A DNA stretch of 64,000 bases, from NCBI RefSeq assembly GCF_000519265.1, contig NZ_KI912608.1, forward strand, positions 3,277,421 through 3,341,420, in the 5' to 3' direction. The translations under genes and the position numbers were made by a program. This stretch comes from Desulfonatronum lacustre DSM 10312 (GTDB lineage: Bacteria; Desulfobacterota; Desulfovibrionia; Desulfovibrionales; Desulfonatronaceae). Shown here in pieces: positions 10,274-19,871 of this stretch (the stretch's first letter is position 1; each line of letters starts with the position of its first letter). The notes under the pieces were generated by a model. It worked only from the letters and a program-made list of their open reading frames with translations. It was not told the DNA's origin and ran no database searches.

Positions 10274-10377
10274 GGACGTTCTCCCGTAGGGTTCCTGGGT
10301 TCAACGGTTCACGGTTCAACGGTTAAAAGATGTACGGTACGGTGGTCTCGTCGCTGAAACGTGAACCAACCCCAAAC

Positions 10378-11634
10378 CTAAATCTTCCGATCCGGCAGAA
10401 TCAGGTTCAAGATAATGCCCGCGATGGCAGCCAGGCCAATGCCCTTGAGCACGAACTCGCCGGTCTGGAAGGCCATGCCGCCCATGCCGAAGACCACGAT
10501 CACGGAGATGATGATCAGGTTGCGGGGCTCCATAAGGTCTTCCTTGGCCCGGACCAGGGTATTCAGTCCGACCACCATGATTGCGCCGAAAAGAAGAACC
10601 AGGATGCCGCCCATGACCGGAACCGGGATGGTCTGCAGCAATGCGCCGAGCTTGCCCACGAAGGCCAGGACGATGGCCGCGATGGCCGCCCAGGTCATGA
10701 TTGCCGGGTTGAAGGCCTTGGTCAGGGCCACGCCGCCGGTGACCTCGGAATAGGTGGTGTTGGGCGGACCGCCCAGGCAGGCGGCTACCGTGGTGGCCAG
10801 ACCGTCGCCGAACATGGTCCGGTGAATGCCCGGATCCTTGACGTAGTTTTTACCGGTCAGGCTGCTCACGGCCAGGATGTCCCCGAAGTGCTCGATGGCC
10901 GGGGCAATGGCGATGGGGACGATGAACAGGATGGCCTGCCAGTTCCATTCCGGAAGGACGAAGTTGGGCAGGGCCAGCCAGGGGGCCTCCCGGACCGGCG
11001 TGAAATCGACCAAGCCGTACAGCAGACAGAGCACGTATCCCACCAGGATGCCGAACATGATCGGCACCAGGCGGAAGACGCCCTTGCCCAGCAGAGTGAC
11101 CAGGATGGTGGTGGTCAGGGAGGCCAGAGCGATGAACAATGCCAGGCCTTCGCTGATCAGTTGGATGGACCCGTCCCCGGTCTTGCCCAGAGCCATGTTC
11201 ACGGCCACTGGAGCCAGAATCAGCCCGATGACCATGATCACCGGAGCATAGACGATGGGCGGCAGGAAGCGCATCAGGATGCCCGGCCCCTGCCACTTGA
11301 TGAACAGGCCCAGGAGCACGTAGACGAGACCGGCCGCGGCCAGGCCGGACATGGTGGCCGGAATGCCCCAGGTCTGGACGCCGAACATGATGGCCGGAAT
11401 GAAGGCGAAGGAGGAAGCCAGAAACACCGGGACCTTGCCCTTGGTGATGATCTGAAACAGCAGTGTCCCGACGCCGGCGGTGAACAGGGCCACGTTGGGA
11501 TCCAGGCCGGTGAGCAGCGGGACCAGAACCAGGGCGCCGAAGGCGATGAACAGCATTTGCAGGCCAAGCAGGCTGTCTTTGAGCCGAAAATTGTATTCCG
11601 GCGTGGAAATCGTCGAAGTTGTTTTTTCCGTCAT
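10378..11634 (-). CDS. uraA: Uracil permease (NCS2 family)
   Basis: 418 residues with about 12-14 hydrophobic segments. The NCS2 signature region is visible: APAIEHFGDILAVSSLTG with the substrate-binding Glu, then GLATTVAACLGGPPNTTYSE. It imports uracil with protons across the inner membrane. Start at ATG 11634 (MTEKTTSTISTPEY), preceded by GAGGGAG. upp lies 16 bp upstream on the same strand, so the two form a uracil-salvage operon. Confidence 0.95.
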   Translation of the reverse strand: MTEKTTSTISTPEYNFRLKDSLLGLQMLFIAFGALVLVPLLTGLDPNVALFTAGVGTLLFQIITKGKVPVFLASSFAFIPAIMFGVQTWGIPATMSGLAAAGLVYVLLGLFIKWQGPGILMRFLPPIVYAPVIMVIGLILAPVAVNMALGKTGDGSIQLISEGLALFIALASLTTTILVTLLGKGVFRLVPIMFGILVGYVLCLLYGLVDFTPVREAPWLALPNFVLPEWNWQAILFIVPIAIAPAIEHFGDILAVSSLTGKNYVKDPGIHRTMFGDGLATTVAACLGGPPNTTYSEVTGGVALTKAFNPAIMTWAAIAAIVLAFVGKLGALLQTIPVPVMGGILVLLFGAIMVVGLNTLVRAKEDLMEPRNLIIISVIVVFGMGGMAFQTGEFVLKGIGLAAIAGIILNLILPDRKI

Positions 11635-11650
11635 GATGGCTCCCTCGATA

Positions 11651-12277
11651 TTATTTAGTACCGAATATCTTGTCCCCGGCATCTCCCAGCCCGGGCAGAA
11701 TGTAGCCTCGGTCGTCAAGGCGTTCGTCCACTGCCGCCAAGTAGATTTCCACGTCCGGATGGGCCGCTTCCACCCGGCGCAGGCCTTCGGGCGCGGCCAC
11801 CAGGAAGACGCCCTTAATCCGGCGACAACCGGCTTCCTTGAGCAGGTCGATGGTGGCCAGCAGGGTCCCGCCGGTGGCCAGCATCGGGTCCAGGATCAGG
11901 GCCATCCGTTGGTCGATGTTTCCGGCGGTTTTGACGTAGTAGCGGACCGGTTCCAGGGTTTCCTCGTTGCGGTAAATGCCGATCACGCTGACCTTGGCCC
12001 CGGGGATCATGTCCAGCACGCCGTCCAGCATGCCCAGACCGGCCCGGAGTATGGGCACCACGGTGATCTTTTTGCCCTTGATCCGCTGCACTTGAACGGG
12101 CCCGCACCATCCCTTGACGGTCCTGGTCTCGGTGACGAGATCCTTGGTCGCCTCGTAGGTCAACAGTCTGGCCAGTTCCGAGGCCAGTTCCCGAAAGTTC
12201 TTGGTGCTGACGTCATGCTGGCGCATGACCCCGAGCTTGTGCTGCACGAGCGGATGATGAACCACATGGACGGACAC
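11651..12277 (-). CDS. upp: Uracil phosphoribosyltransferase
   Basis: 208 residues from a GTG start at 12277, five bases after AGGAGG; this is exactly the usual family length, and an upstream ATG would run into a repeat. PRPP-binding loop [12 protein letters not shown] and the uracil-binding C-terminal segment [16 protein letters not shown]. Converts uracil and PRPP to UMP in the cytoplasm. Forms an operon with uraA downstream. Confidence 0.96.
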   Translation of the reverse strand: MSVHVVHHPLVQHKLGVMRQHDVSTKNFRELASELARLLTYEATKDLVTETRTVKGWCGPVQVQRIKGKKITVVPILRAGLGMLDGVLDMIPGAKVSVIGIYRNEETLEPVRYYVKTAGNIDQRMALILDPMLATGGTLLATIDLLKEAGCRRIKGVFLVAAPEGLRRVEAAHPDVEIYLAAVDERLDDRGYILPGLGDAGDKIFGTK

Positions 12278-12307
12278 TGACACCTCCTGGGCGTTAATGG
12301 GGCTTAA

Positions 12308-12431
12308 CAGTCCGTTGAAAAACTCCCAATTGCCGCGTCGCTGCAAAAAGTTCAAACTCTCGCGTATTACTAACTACGCTTCAACCTTAAACTTTTCTCG
12401 CTCCTTGCACTTGGGGTTTTTGAACGGACTG
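12308..12431. repeat. Inverted-terminus repeat family B, copy 1
   Basis: A 124-bp element just upstream of upp. Ends: CAGTCCGTTGAAAAACTC and GTTTTTGAACGGACTG, which are near-perfect inverted repeats. The interior has AAAAAGTTCAAACTCTCGCG and CTTCAACCTTAAACTTTT. A second copy lies in reverse orientation at 16208-16325. Size and ends suit a MITE-like, non-autonomous element; no transposase is present. Confidence 0.85.
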
Positions 12432-12775
12432 CCGACAAGAACTGGATGGACGCGAAAATCTCCGATTCCTAAACCGTATTGAAAACCCCGGTCAAGCTGA
12501 ACATCGCGGCGCGTTCGGCCCGCGTCGTCGATTTCTTGACGAATCGGCGGACTTGGCATACGCAATCACGTTGTCGTTTCGGCTGATCGCGGACCAAATA
12601 ATCGCGAACTCGCGACGACTCGTCGCACTCCGTGGATGGCCTCATTCCGGCGCAGGATTTCCGCCTTCATGAACAGAGCTTCTCTTGTCATGCCGTCTAC
12701 GTCATCAGTCACCTCGCCCGCTTTTCCCGAATCACCCCATCATGGTCGGCGGCCATGAACAACTGAGGAACGATT
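12432..12775. other. Gene-free interval upstream of lysS
   Basis: About 340 bp between repeat B copy 1 and lysS with no plausible ORF, tRNA or strong hairpin. A weak promoter-like TTGACG occurs at 12536. It must contain the promoter regions of the divergent upp and lysS transcripts. Confidence 0.5.
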
Positions 12776-14284
12776 TTGACTACCGAGCAGAACCAAAACT
12801 TGAGCCAGCTCCAAAAACAGCGACTGGAGAAATTCACCCAGCTTCAGGCGTCCGGAGTGGCCCTGTATCCCAACGATTTTCGAAAGAACACCGAACTGGC
12901 GCGGATCAAGGCCGCGTACCAAGACCATGACGAGACGGCCTTGGAGGCCTTGGAAGAGACGTTCGCCGTGGCCGGACGGGTCATGAGCCAGCGCTCCTTC
13001 GGCAAGGCCGCTTTTTTGCACCTTCAGGACGCCACGGAACAGATGCAGGTTTTTGTCCAGCGTGATACAGTGGGCACGGAAAAGTACGCGCTGTTCAAGA
13101 AATTCGACATCGGTGACATTGTCGGCGTGAAGGGCGGTTTGTTCCGGACCAAGACCGGCGAACTGACTATCAAGGCCGAAAGCGTGGACCTGGTCAGCAA
13201 GGCTCTGCGTCCTTTGCCCGAAAAGTATCATGGCTTGAAGGACGTGGAAGTCCGCTATCGTCAACGCTACGTGGACCTGATGGTCAACCCCCGGACCCGG
13301 GAGATTTTTCAACGCCGGACCCAGATCGTGCGCTTTCTGCGTTCCTACCTGGACAACGAGGGCTTCATGGAAGTCGAGACGCCGATGATGCAGCCCATCC
13401 CCGGCGGCGCCACGGCCCGACCCTTCACGACCCATCATAAGGCCCTGGACATGAAGCTCTATCTGCGCATCGCTCCGGAGCTGTACCTGAAGCGGCTGCT
13501 GGTGGGCGGATTCGAACGGGTCTACGAGATCAACCGGAATTTCCGCAACGAGGGCATTTCCACCCAGCACAACCCGGAATTCACCATGCTGGAGTTCTAC
13601 CAGGCCTATGCCGACTACCGGGATTTGATGGACCTGACCGAACGGATGTTCGCGGATTTGGCCCGTACCGTCACGGGAAACGAGGTGGTTCCGTATCAGG
13701 GCGAGATGATCAACCTGGGCGGCTCCTGGCAGCGGCTGACCTTTTTCGACTCCCTGGAGACCTTGGGCGGGCTGCGGCCGGAGCAGTACATGGAGTACGA
13801 CCAGGCCAGAAGCCTGGTGCTCAAGCTGGGGGAAAAGGCCCATGTGAATGAAAAGCTGGGCAAACTCCAGGCCAAGCTGTTCGATCTGCTGGTGGAACCC
13901 AAGCTGATCCAGCCCCATTTCATCTATCACTATCCCACGGATATTTCTCCTCTCTCCCGGCGCAACGAGGACGATCCCCAGGTCACGGACCGGTTCGAGT
14001 TGTTCATCGCCGGCAGGGAAATGGCCAATGCCTTTTCCGAATTGAACGACCCCATGGACCAGCGCGGCCGCTTCGAGGAGCAGGTCAAGGAGAAGGAGGC
14101 CGGAGACGAGGAAGCCCACTTCATGGACGACGACTATGTCCGCGCCCTGGAGTACGGCATGCCTCCGGCCGCGGGCGAGGGCGTGGGCATCGACCGATTG
14201 GTGATGCTGCTCACGGACAGCCCCTCGATCCGCGAAGTCATCCTGTTTCCGTTGCTGCGTCCGGAGGTCGGCCCAAACCCATGA
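12776..14284 (+). CDS. lysS: Lysyl-tRNA synthetase, class II
   Basis: 502 residues. N-terminal OB-fold anticodon-binding domain (about 60-150, [20 protein letters not shown]), then the class II core with motif 1 ([21 protein letters not shown] region), motif 2 ([18 protein letters not shown]) and motif 3 ([11 protein letters not shown]). Charges tRNA-Lys in the cytoplasm. The start is TTG 12776, supported by TGAGGAA upstream and by the family N-terminus; no ATG fits. Its stop overlaps the lolC start (ATGA), so translation is coupled. Confidence 0.97.
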   Translation: MTTEQNQNLSQLQKQRLEKFTQLQASGVALYPNDFRKNTELARIKAAYQDHDETALEALEETFAVAGRVMSQRSFGKAAFLHLQDATEQMQVFVQRDTVGTEKYALFKKFDIGDIVGVKGGLFRTKTGELTIKAESVDLVSKALRPLPEKYHGLKDVEVRYRQRYVDLMVNPRTREIFQRRTQIVRFLRSYLDNEGFMEVETPMMQPIPGGATARPFTTHHKALDMKLYLRIAPELYLKRLLVGGFERVYEINRNFRNEGISTQHNPEFTMLEFYQAYADYRDLMDLTERMFADLARTVTGNEVVPYQGEMINLGGSWQRLTFFDSLETLGGLRPEQYMEYDQARSLVLKLGEKAHVNEKLGKLQAKLFDLLVEPKLIQPHFIYHYPTDISPLSRRNEDDPQVTDRFELFIAGREMANAFSELNDPMDQRGRFEEQVKEKEAGDEEAHFMDDDYVRALEYGMPPAAGEGVGIDRLVMLLTDSPSIREVILFPLLRPEVGPNP

Positions 14285-15510
14285 GATTCGAGCGCTTCAT
14301 CGCCCTGCGCTATCTCCTGACCCGAGGCAATCACGCCTTCATCTCCGTTATTTCCTGGGTTTCCGTGCTTGGCGTGGCCCTGGGGGTGGCGGCTTTGATC
14401 GTGGTTCTGGGGGTGATGAACGGTTTCAGCAACGAGCTGCGCGACAAAATTCTCGGGGTGAACGCCCATATCGTGGTCACCAGCCTGGAAGGCGTGATCC
14501 GGGATTATGACCATCTGACCGAGCGCGCCGGGTCCGTGCCCGGGGTGGTCGGGGCGATGCCTTTCGTCTTTTCGGAAGTGATGCTGAGCACGGGTATGGG
14601 CGTCAAGGGCGTGGTCCTGCGCGGGATCGACCCCGCTGCCGCTCGCGGCGTGATCACCCTGTCCCGTGACTTAATCATGGGCGATGTCCAGGATTTGGTG
14701 GATGATCCCGCTGGACGGGGAATTTTCGTGGGGTCAGAATTGGCCGGGAGGCTCGGGTTGCGGGTAGGTTCCGAGGTGAACCTGCTTTCGCCCGCGGGGC
14801 AGCGTTCCGCGGCCGGTTTTGCCCCCAGCGTGGAAACCTTCGTGGTCCGGGGAGTGTTTCGCACCGGGATGTTCGAGTACGACTCATCCCTGGCTTACGT
14901 GACCATTCCAGCGGCCCAGTCCGTGCTGGGGTTTCGCGGCGATCTGGTCACCGGCCTGGAAGTCCGGTTGCGCGACGTGGACGCCGCGCCGCGTGTCGCC
15001 CAGCAACTGGAAATATCTTTGGGTGGCTTTCCCTTGCAAGTCCGGACGTGGATGCAGATGAACCAAAACCTCTTTGCCGCGCTCAAGTTGGAAAAAGCGG
15101 CCATGTTCGTGATTTTGGTGATGATCGTCCTGGTCGGCTCCTTCAGTATCATCACCACGTTGGTGATGCTGGTCATGGAGAAGACCAGGGATATCGCCAT
15201 CATGGCCTCCATGGGCGCGGGGCCGAAACGGATCGCCCGGATTTTCATCCTCCTGGGCACGATCATCGGAGCCGTGGGCACAAGCCTGGGCTTCGCCATC
15301 GGTTTGCTGCTCTGCTATCTGCTCCAGCGCTATCAGTTCATTCAGCTGCCCATGGACGTCTATTATCTGGACCACCTGCCGGTGCAGCTCCAATGGACGG
15401 ACATGACCATCATCGCCGTGGCGGCCATGGGGATGTGTTTTCTGGCCACGCTCTACCCGGCCCGCCAGGCGTCCCGGTTGCAACCCGCCGAGGCTCTGCG
15501 GTATGAGTGA
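14281..15510 (+). CDS. lolC: Lipoprotein-releasing ABC transporter permease (LolC/E type)
   Basis: 409 residues. Four membrane helices: one near residues 20-45 (ISVISWVSVLGVALGVAAL) and three in the C-terminal part (VILVMIVLVGSFSIITTLV; IGAVGTSLGFAIGLLL; IAVAAMGMCFLATLYP), with a large periplasmic MacB-like domain between. FERFIALRYL at the N-terminus is typical. It extracts lipoproteins from the inner membrane for LolA. Only one permease gene is present, so it probably works as a homodimer with LolD. Overlaps lysS and lolD. Confidence 0.93.
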   Translation: MRFERFIALRYLLTRGNHAFISVISWVSVLGVALGVAALIVVLGVMNGFSNELRDKILGVNAHIVVTSLEGVIRDYDHLTERAGSVPGVVGAMPFVFSEVMLSTGMGVKGVVLRGIDPAAARGVITLSRDLIMGDVQDLVDDPAGRGIFVGSELAGRLGLRVGSEVNLLSPAGQRSAAGFAPSVETFVVRGVFRTGMFEYDSSLAYVTIPAAQSVLGFRGDLVTGLEVRLRDVDAAPRVAQQLEISLGGFPLQVRTWMQMNQNLFAALKLEKAAMFVILVMIVLVGSFSIITTLVMLVMEKTRDIAIMASMGAGPKRIARIFILLGTIIGAVGTSLGFAIGLLLCYLLQRYQFIQLPMDVYYLDHLPVQLQWTDMTIIAVAAMGMCFLATLYPARQASRLQPAEALRYE

Positions 15511-16186
15511 CGCGTTGTTGCTTGACGTGCGGGGACTCGGCAAGGAGGTGCACAGCACGGCGGAGCGGTTGACCATCCTCAAGCACGTGGACTTCACCCT
15601 GCGGTCCGGAGAAACCGCGGCCGTGCTCGGTGCGTCCGGATCGGGGAAATCCACCTTGTTGCACATCCTGGGTACCCTGGACCAGCCCACCTCCGGCTCG
15701 GTTTTTTTTGCCGGTCGGGACACGACCACGTTGACGCGGGCTGAAAAGGATCGACTGCGCAACGAGAGCGTCGGCTTCGTGTTCCAGTTTCATCACTTAT
15801 TGCCGGAGTTCTCCACGTTGGAAAACGTGGCCATGCCCGGTCTGATCGCCGGGCGATCCCATGCCTGGTCCCGGCGTGAGGCCGCCACGATGTTGGACAT
15901 GGTCGGCCTGGCGGACCGCGGCAGGCATCGGGTGACCACCCTTTCCGGCGGCGAGCGCCAACGGGTGGCCATTGCCCGGGCTTTGCTGCTCAAACCCAGG
16001 CTGATCCTCGCGGACGAACCCACCGGAAATCTGGACGAGGAAGCCGGAGAGAGCGTGAAACGCGTCCTTTTGGAATTGAATCAAACCCTGGAAACGAGTT
16101 TGGTCGTCGTGACCCACAATCAAGATCTGGCTCAAGCCATGCGGCATCGATACGAGTTGCGTGGCGGTGAACTGTTTTCCTTGTAA
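15503..16186 (+). CDS. lolD: Lipoprotein-releasing ABC transporter ATPase
   Basis: 227 residues. Walker [11 protein letters not shown]-loop [11 protein letters not shown] (the Lol-type sequence), ABC signature [15 protein letters not shown], Walker [13 protein letters not shown] and the switch His in VVTHNQDLA. Powers lipoprotein release with the upstream permease. Overlaps the permease gene by 8 bp. Confidence 0.97.
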   Translation: MSDALLLDVRGLGKEVHSTAERLTILKHVDFTLRSGETAAVLGASGSGKSTLLHILGTLDQPTSGSVFFAGRDTTTLTRAEKDRLRNESVGFVFQFHHLLPEFSTLENVAMPGLIAGRSHAWSRREAATMLDMVGLADRGRHRVTTLSGGERQRVAIARALLLKPRLILADEPTGNLDEEAGESVKRVLLELNQTLETSLVVVTHNQDLAQAMRHRYELRGGELFSL

Positions 16187-16207
16187 CCGTTCGAAATCCT
16201 TACCCGA

Positions 16208-16325
16208 CAGTTTGTTCAAAAACTCCAAGTCCAAGGAGCAAAAAATGTTCAAGGTCGAAGCGTATTCGTTCATACGTGAGAGTTTGAACTTTTTGCGGCC
16301 ACGCGGGGAGTTTTTCAACGGACTG
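16208..16325. repeat. Inverted-terminus repeat family B, copy 2
   Basis: 118 bp between lolD and bamA, in the opposite orientation to copy 1. Ends CAGTTTGTTCAAAAACTCC and GAGTTTTTCAACGGACTG. Shared interior when reversed: CGCAAAAAGTTCAAACTCTC and CGCTTCGACCTTGAAC. The left end has drifted more than the right. Confidence 0.85.
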
Positions 16326-16354
16326 GTAACCCTGGCGTTGCTGCGAGGCACTTT

Positions 16355-19096
16355 ATGACCCCAAAATTCCGTCCGTTTTCGCTCAAGTCGAACCGCCTGA
16401 GACCGATCGGCGGCGTTCTCTTCGCCATGGCCTTGTTTTCCGTGTTTTGGCTCATCGCGCCACTGCAGGCCGCGGCGCAGACCGGAGCCCAGGCCACAGC
16501 CCAGACCGGTTCCGCCATGAAGTTGATCGTCCTGCCCTTCGAAATCAACGCCGCGCCGGATCTCGACCATCTCCATGAGGGCCTTCCGGAGCTGCTGCGG
16601 GAAAGGCTGCGGGCCAACGGCTTCGAGGTCCACCCCGGAGACCAGACCACGCAACTGTTGCGCGACCAGGAATTAATCGAGTTGGACCTGTCCGCGGCCC
16701 GGGACATGGCGTTGCTTTCCGCTTCCGCGCACGCCATCTACGGGAGTTTCAGCCAGATCGGCGAGAACATCAGCCTGGACGTGCGCTTGGTGGAGGCTTT
16801 TGGTCTGAAACCGGCCAAATCGTTTTTCGTGGTCCGGGACGGGTTGATCAACCTGCTGCCCGCGGTGGAAGAGCTGGCCGAGCTGGTCACCCGCGAGTTG
16901 CGCCAGGTGGAGACCATCGCCGAGATCCTGGTGGAAGGAAACCAAACCCTGGGATCGGACGTGGTTCTGCTGCGCATTCGCAGCCAGAAGGGGGATATTT
17001 ATGACCCTCAGATTGTCAACGAGGATATCCGGCGTCTTTTTGAATTGGGCTTTTTCGACGACATCACCATCCGGGTGGAGGACGGCCCCAGTGGCAAGAT
17101 CCTGACCTTCGAAGTCACCGAGCGTCCTCGAATCCAGGCCATCAGCGTGGTCGGGGCCAAGGAAATCAAGGAAGGGGACATTCTCAAGGCCATCACCACC
17201 CGCACGGGAAGCATCATCAATCCCAGGATATTGTCCGACGACCTGGGCAAGATCAGGGAATTGTACCGGCAAAAGGGGTACTATCTGGCCCAGGTGGACT
17301 ACAATCTGGAACAGACCGATCCCCGTCAGGCCAGACTGAACATCACCGTTGATGAAGGCAACCGGTTGTTTATCCGCGATATCGTCATCGAGGGGGCCCA
17401 GTCCCTGAGCCAGCGCGAGTTGCGCAAGGAGTTGGTGCTCGGTGAGCGGGGGCTTTTTTCCTGGATGACCGGTACGGGGATTTTGCGGGAAGAACTGCTG
17501 GAACGTGACGCCGCGGCCCTGGAAGCCTACTATGCCAACCGCGGTTTTCTGGACGCACGGGTCGGCCAACCTGAAGTGGAATACCTGGAAGAGGGCATCC
17601 GCATCACCTTCAAGGTGGAAGAAGGGCCCAGATACAAAATCGGAACCATCGCCTTCCGCGGCGATCTTCTGGACCCTGAAGAAGAACTTCTGAAGCTGAT
17701 CTCCCTGGACGATCTTCAAGCACGAGGCACGTACTTCGACCGATCCGTCCTGCGTCAGGACCTGCAGACCTTGGCCGACCACTATACTGAGTACGGATAC
17801 GCCTTTGCCCAAAGCGACGCTCAGTTGGACATCCAGCGGGACGAACTGCTGGTCAACGTGATTTACGTCCTGGACAAGGGCTCTTTGGTCTACATTCGTC
17901 GCGTGCTCATCGAGGGCAATACGAAAACACGGGACAACGTCATCCGCCGGGAAATGCGCCTCGGGGACGGGGATTTGTTCAGCGGCGCCAAATTGGCCCG
18001 TTCCAATGAACGCCTCGTCCGGATGGACTTTTTTGAAATGGTGGACATTGAAACCCTGGCCACTCCTGATCCCAGCGAATTGGACCTGAAGGTCACGGTC
18101 AAGGAAAAGCCCACCGGAATGCTCAGCGCCGGTATCGGCTATTCCAGCCTGGACAAGGTCTTCGTTTCCGGCCAGGTCCAGGAGCGCAACCTGTTCGGCA
18201 GGGCCTACAATCTGTCCCTCAGAGGCACGTTTAGCGGACGCAGCACGATGTACGACATCAGCCTGACCAACCCGGCTTGGCGGGATACGCTTTTGGGCGT
18301 GGGCACGGACATTTATTACTGGACGCGGGATTTCAAGGATTACGACCGGAAGGCAGTGGGCGGTCGATTTCGCCTGTCCTATCCGCTTGGCGAGTACACC
18401 AGGTTGTACTGGAACTATCGCCTGGAGCGGTACACCATTTTCAACATCAAGGAGAACGCGGCCCAGCGCATCCGGGACGCCGAAGGCACCAAATGGGCCA
18501 GTTCCACCTATGCCGCAGTCAGCCGGGACACCACCAACAGGATATTCAATCCGTCCCGCGGCACGGTGAACACGCTGTCGGTCCAGTATTCCGGCGGTAT
18601 TTTGCAGGGCGACGACCATTTCATCAAATCCACTTACGATACCCACTTCTACTACCCGCTTTTCTGGGACACGGTCTTCCACTGGCGAGGGCAGGTGGGC
18701 TTCCTGTTCGACAACGACGGAAATGAGGCCCCGGTTTTCGAGCGGTTCTATCTTGGCGGCATCGACAGCGTTCGCGGCTATCCGGGGATGGAAATTTCGC
18801 CGCGCGATCCGGAGACCAGGGATCGAATCGGTGGGACGCAACAGTTTTTCACCAACTTCGAGTACCTGTTCCCCCTAAACCAGGAAATGGGCTTGGTGGG
18901 CTTGGTCTTTTTCGACGCCGGCAACGTCTGGGACGACGGAGAATCCTTCGGGTCCAAGCTTTATAAAAGCGTCGGCACCGGTATCCGCTGGTACTCGCCT
19001 CTGGGACCGCTGCGTCTGGAATACGGTTATGGACTTGATCGCCTCGAAGGTGATCGCCAAAGTGGAATAGAGTTTACCATTGGCCAGATTTTCTAG
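16355..19096 (+). CDS. bamA: Outer-membrane protein assembly factor BamA with extra N-terminal domain
   Basis: 913 residues, about 100-150 longer than the enterobacterial protein. Signal peptide (LFAMALFSVFWLIAPLQAAAQ), then an extra domain of about 130 residues (MKLIVLPFEINAAPDLD onward) resembling the TolB/FlgO-type N-terminal fold, then five POTRA repeats (first near VETIAEILVEGNQTLGSD), then a 16-strand barrel with the VRGY motif (IDSVRGYPG) and a terminal strand ending in IGQIF. It folds beta-barrel proteins into the outer membrane. GAGG lies eight bases before ATG. First gene of the bamA-skp-lpxD-fabZ-lpxA-lpxI cluster. Confidence 0.95.
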   Translation: MTPKFRPFSLKSNRLRPIGGVLFAMALFSVFWLIAPLQAAAQTGAQATAQTGSAMKLIVLPFEINAAPDLDHLHEGLPELLRERLRANGFEVHPGDQTTQLLRDQELIELDLSAARDMALLSASAHAIYGSFSQIGENISLDVRLVEAFGLKPAKSFFVVRDGLINLLPAVEELAELVTRELRQVETIAEILVEGNQTLGSDVVLLRIRSQKGDIYDPQIVNEDIRRLFELGFFDDITIRVEDGPSGKILTFEVTERPRIQAISVVGAKEIKEGDILKAITTRTGSIINPRILSDDLGKIRELYRQKGYYLAQVDYNLEQTDPRQARLNITVDEGNRLFIRDIVIEGAQSLSQRELRKELVLGERGLFSWMTGTGILREELLERDAAALEAYYANRGFLDARVGQPEVEYLEEGIRITFKVEEGPRYKIGTIAFRGDLLDPEEELLKLISLDDLQARGTYFDRSVLRQDLQTLADHYTEYGYAFAQSDAQLDIQRDELLVNVIYVLDKGSLVYIRRVLIEGNTKTRDNVIRREMRLGDGDLFSGAKLARSNERLVRMDFFEMVDIETLATPDPSELDLKVTVKEKPTGMLSAGIGYSSLDKVFVSGQVQERNLFGRAYNLSLRGTFSGRSTMYDISLTNPAWRDTLLGVGTDIYYWTRDFKDYDRKAVGGRFRLSYPLGEYTRLYWNYRLERYTIFNIKENAAQRIRDAEGTKWASSTYAAVSRDTTNRIFNPSRGTVNTLSVQYSGGILQGDDHFIKSTYDTHFYYPLFWDTVFHWRGQVGFLFDNDGNEAPVFERFYLGGIDSVRGYPGMEISPRDPETRDRIGGTQQFFTNFEYLFPLNQEMGLVGLVFFDAGNVWDDGESFGSKLYKSVGTGIRWYSPLGPLRLEYGYGLDRLEGDRQSGIEFTIGQIF

Positions 19097-19102
19097 ATAA
19101 GG

Positions 19103-19277
19103 GTAAGTATTCAGATTGATTAACTGGAAAAAGGTAACTTTCAAAAACTTGCGGCAAGCATGACCTGGATTCCCGCCTTCGCGGGAATGACGTGTTTTCC
19201 AATGCCATCTCCGAGTCAGTCATACCCGCGAAGGCGGGTATCCAGGCCGTTTTTACTCGGATGAGCTGAGTAGTTAC
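19103..19277. repeat. Palindromic repeat family A ends with a different interior
   Basis: 175 bp between bamA and skp. Left end GTAAGTATTCAG and right end GCTGAGTAGTTAC match the termini of the elements at 7053 and 60041. The interior is unrelated: it holds ATTCCCGCCTTCGCGGGAAT and, further on, ATACCCGCGAAGGCGGGTAT, which are each palindromic and are also inverted repeats of each other. The first resembles the widespread ATTCCC-N8-GGGAAT (dRS3-like) repeat. Confidence 0.75.
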
Positions 19278-19335
19278 GATCAGGAATAGTTTTTTGCGTC
19301 ACCCAACTAATCAGACAACAATCCAAGGAGTCAGT

Positions 19336-19866
19336 ATGCGTTTTTGTTTTCGTGCGTTGCTCGTCGCGGCGCTGTTTCTGGCGGTCGGAGCGGCCACTCC
19401 GGCCTGGGCCCAGGTCAAGGTCGGCATCCTGGACATGCAGGCTATCATCGCGGAGTCGATTCCCGGCCAGCAGGCCATGAACGAACTGCGCACCCGATTT
19501 GAATCCATGAAGGGTGAATTGGACGCGCAGAACGAGACCATCACCAAGTTGCGCGACGAGCTGCAGCGTCAAAGCATGGTCCTCAGCCAGGAAGCCCAGC
19601 AAGACAAGGAACTGGAGTACCGCCGGAAGGTGCGTGACTTTCAAGACCAGTTTCAGGCGTTTCAGGTGAAGATGAAGACTGAGGAGGATCGTCTGAGTGA
19701 GCCGATCCTGGAACTGCTGATCAATGTCATCGACACGTACGGCAGGCAAAACAATTTTACCATGATCATCGACGGCAACGCCTCCGGCTTGGTGTATGCC
19801 GACGACGCCGTGGTCATCACTGACGCCCTGAAAGAAGAATTGAACAAGGCTTGGCAGGCCAGGTAA
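19336..19866 (+). CDS. skp: Periplasmic chaperone Skp/OmpH
   Basis: 176 residues from ATG 19336, preceded by AAGGAGTCAGT. Signal peptide with cleavage after AWA (FRALLVAALFLAVGAATPAWA). The mature part begins VKVGILDMQAII and is largely coiled coil (about 45-115), as in the Skp tentacles. It carries unfolded outer-membrane proteins across the periplasm to BamA, encoded directly upstream. Confidence 0.93.
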   Translation: MRFCFRALLVAALFLAVGAATPAWAQVKVGILDMQAIIAESIPGQQAMNELRTRFESMKGELDAQNETITKLRDELQRQSMVLSQEAQQDKELEYRRKVRDFQDQFQAFQVKMKTEEDRLSEPILELLINVIDTYGRQNNFTMIIDGNASGLVYADDAVVITDALKEELNKAWQAR

Positions 19867-19871
19867 CGGTC

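Noticed and set aside
10330-11658. 442-residue plus-strand ORF opposite uraA
   Set aside because: It is the antisense of a clear permease gene; His/Gln/Asp-rich low-complexity product and no ribosome-binding site.
16673-18841. 722-residue minus-strand ORF opposite bamA
   Set aside because: Shadow frame of a high-GC gene; BamA on the plus strand is unambiguous.
19150-19245. Terminator between bamA and skp
   Set aside because: The paired hairpins lack a T-run and match a known dispersed repeat type; they may still affect expression.
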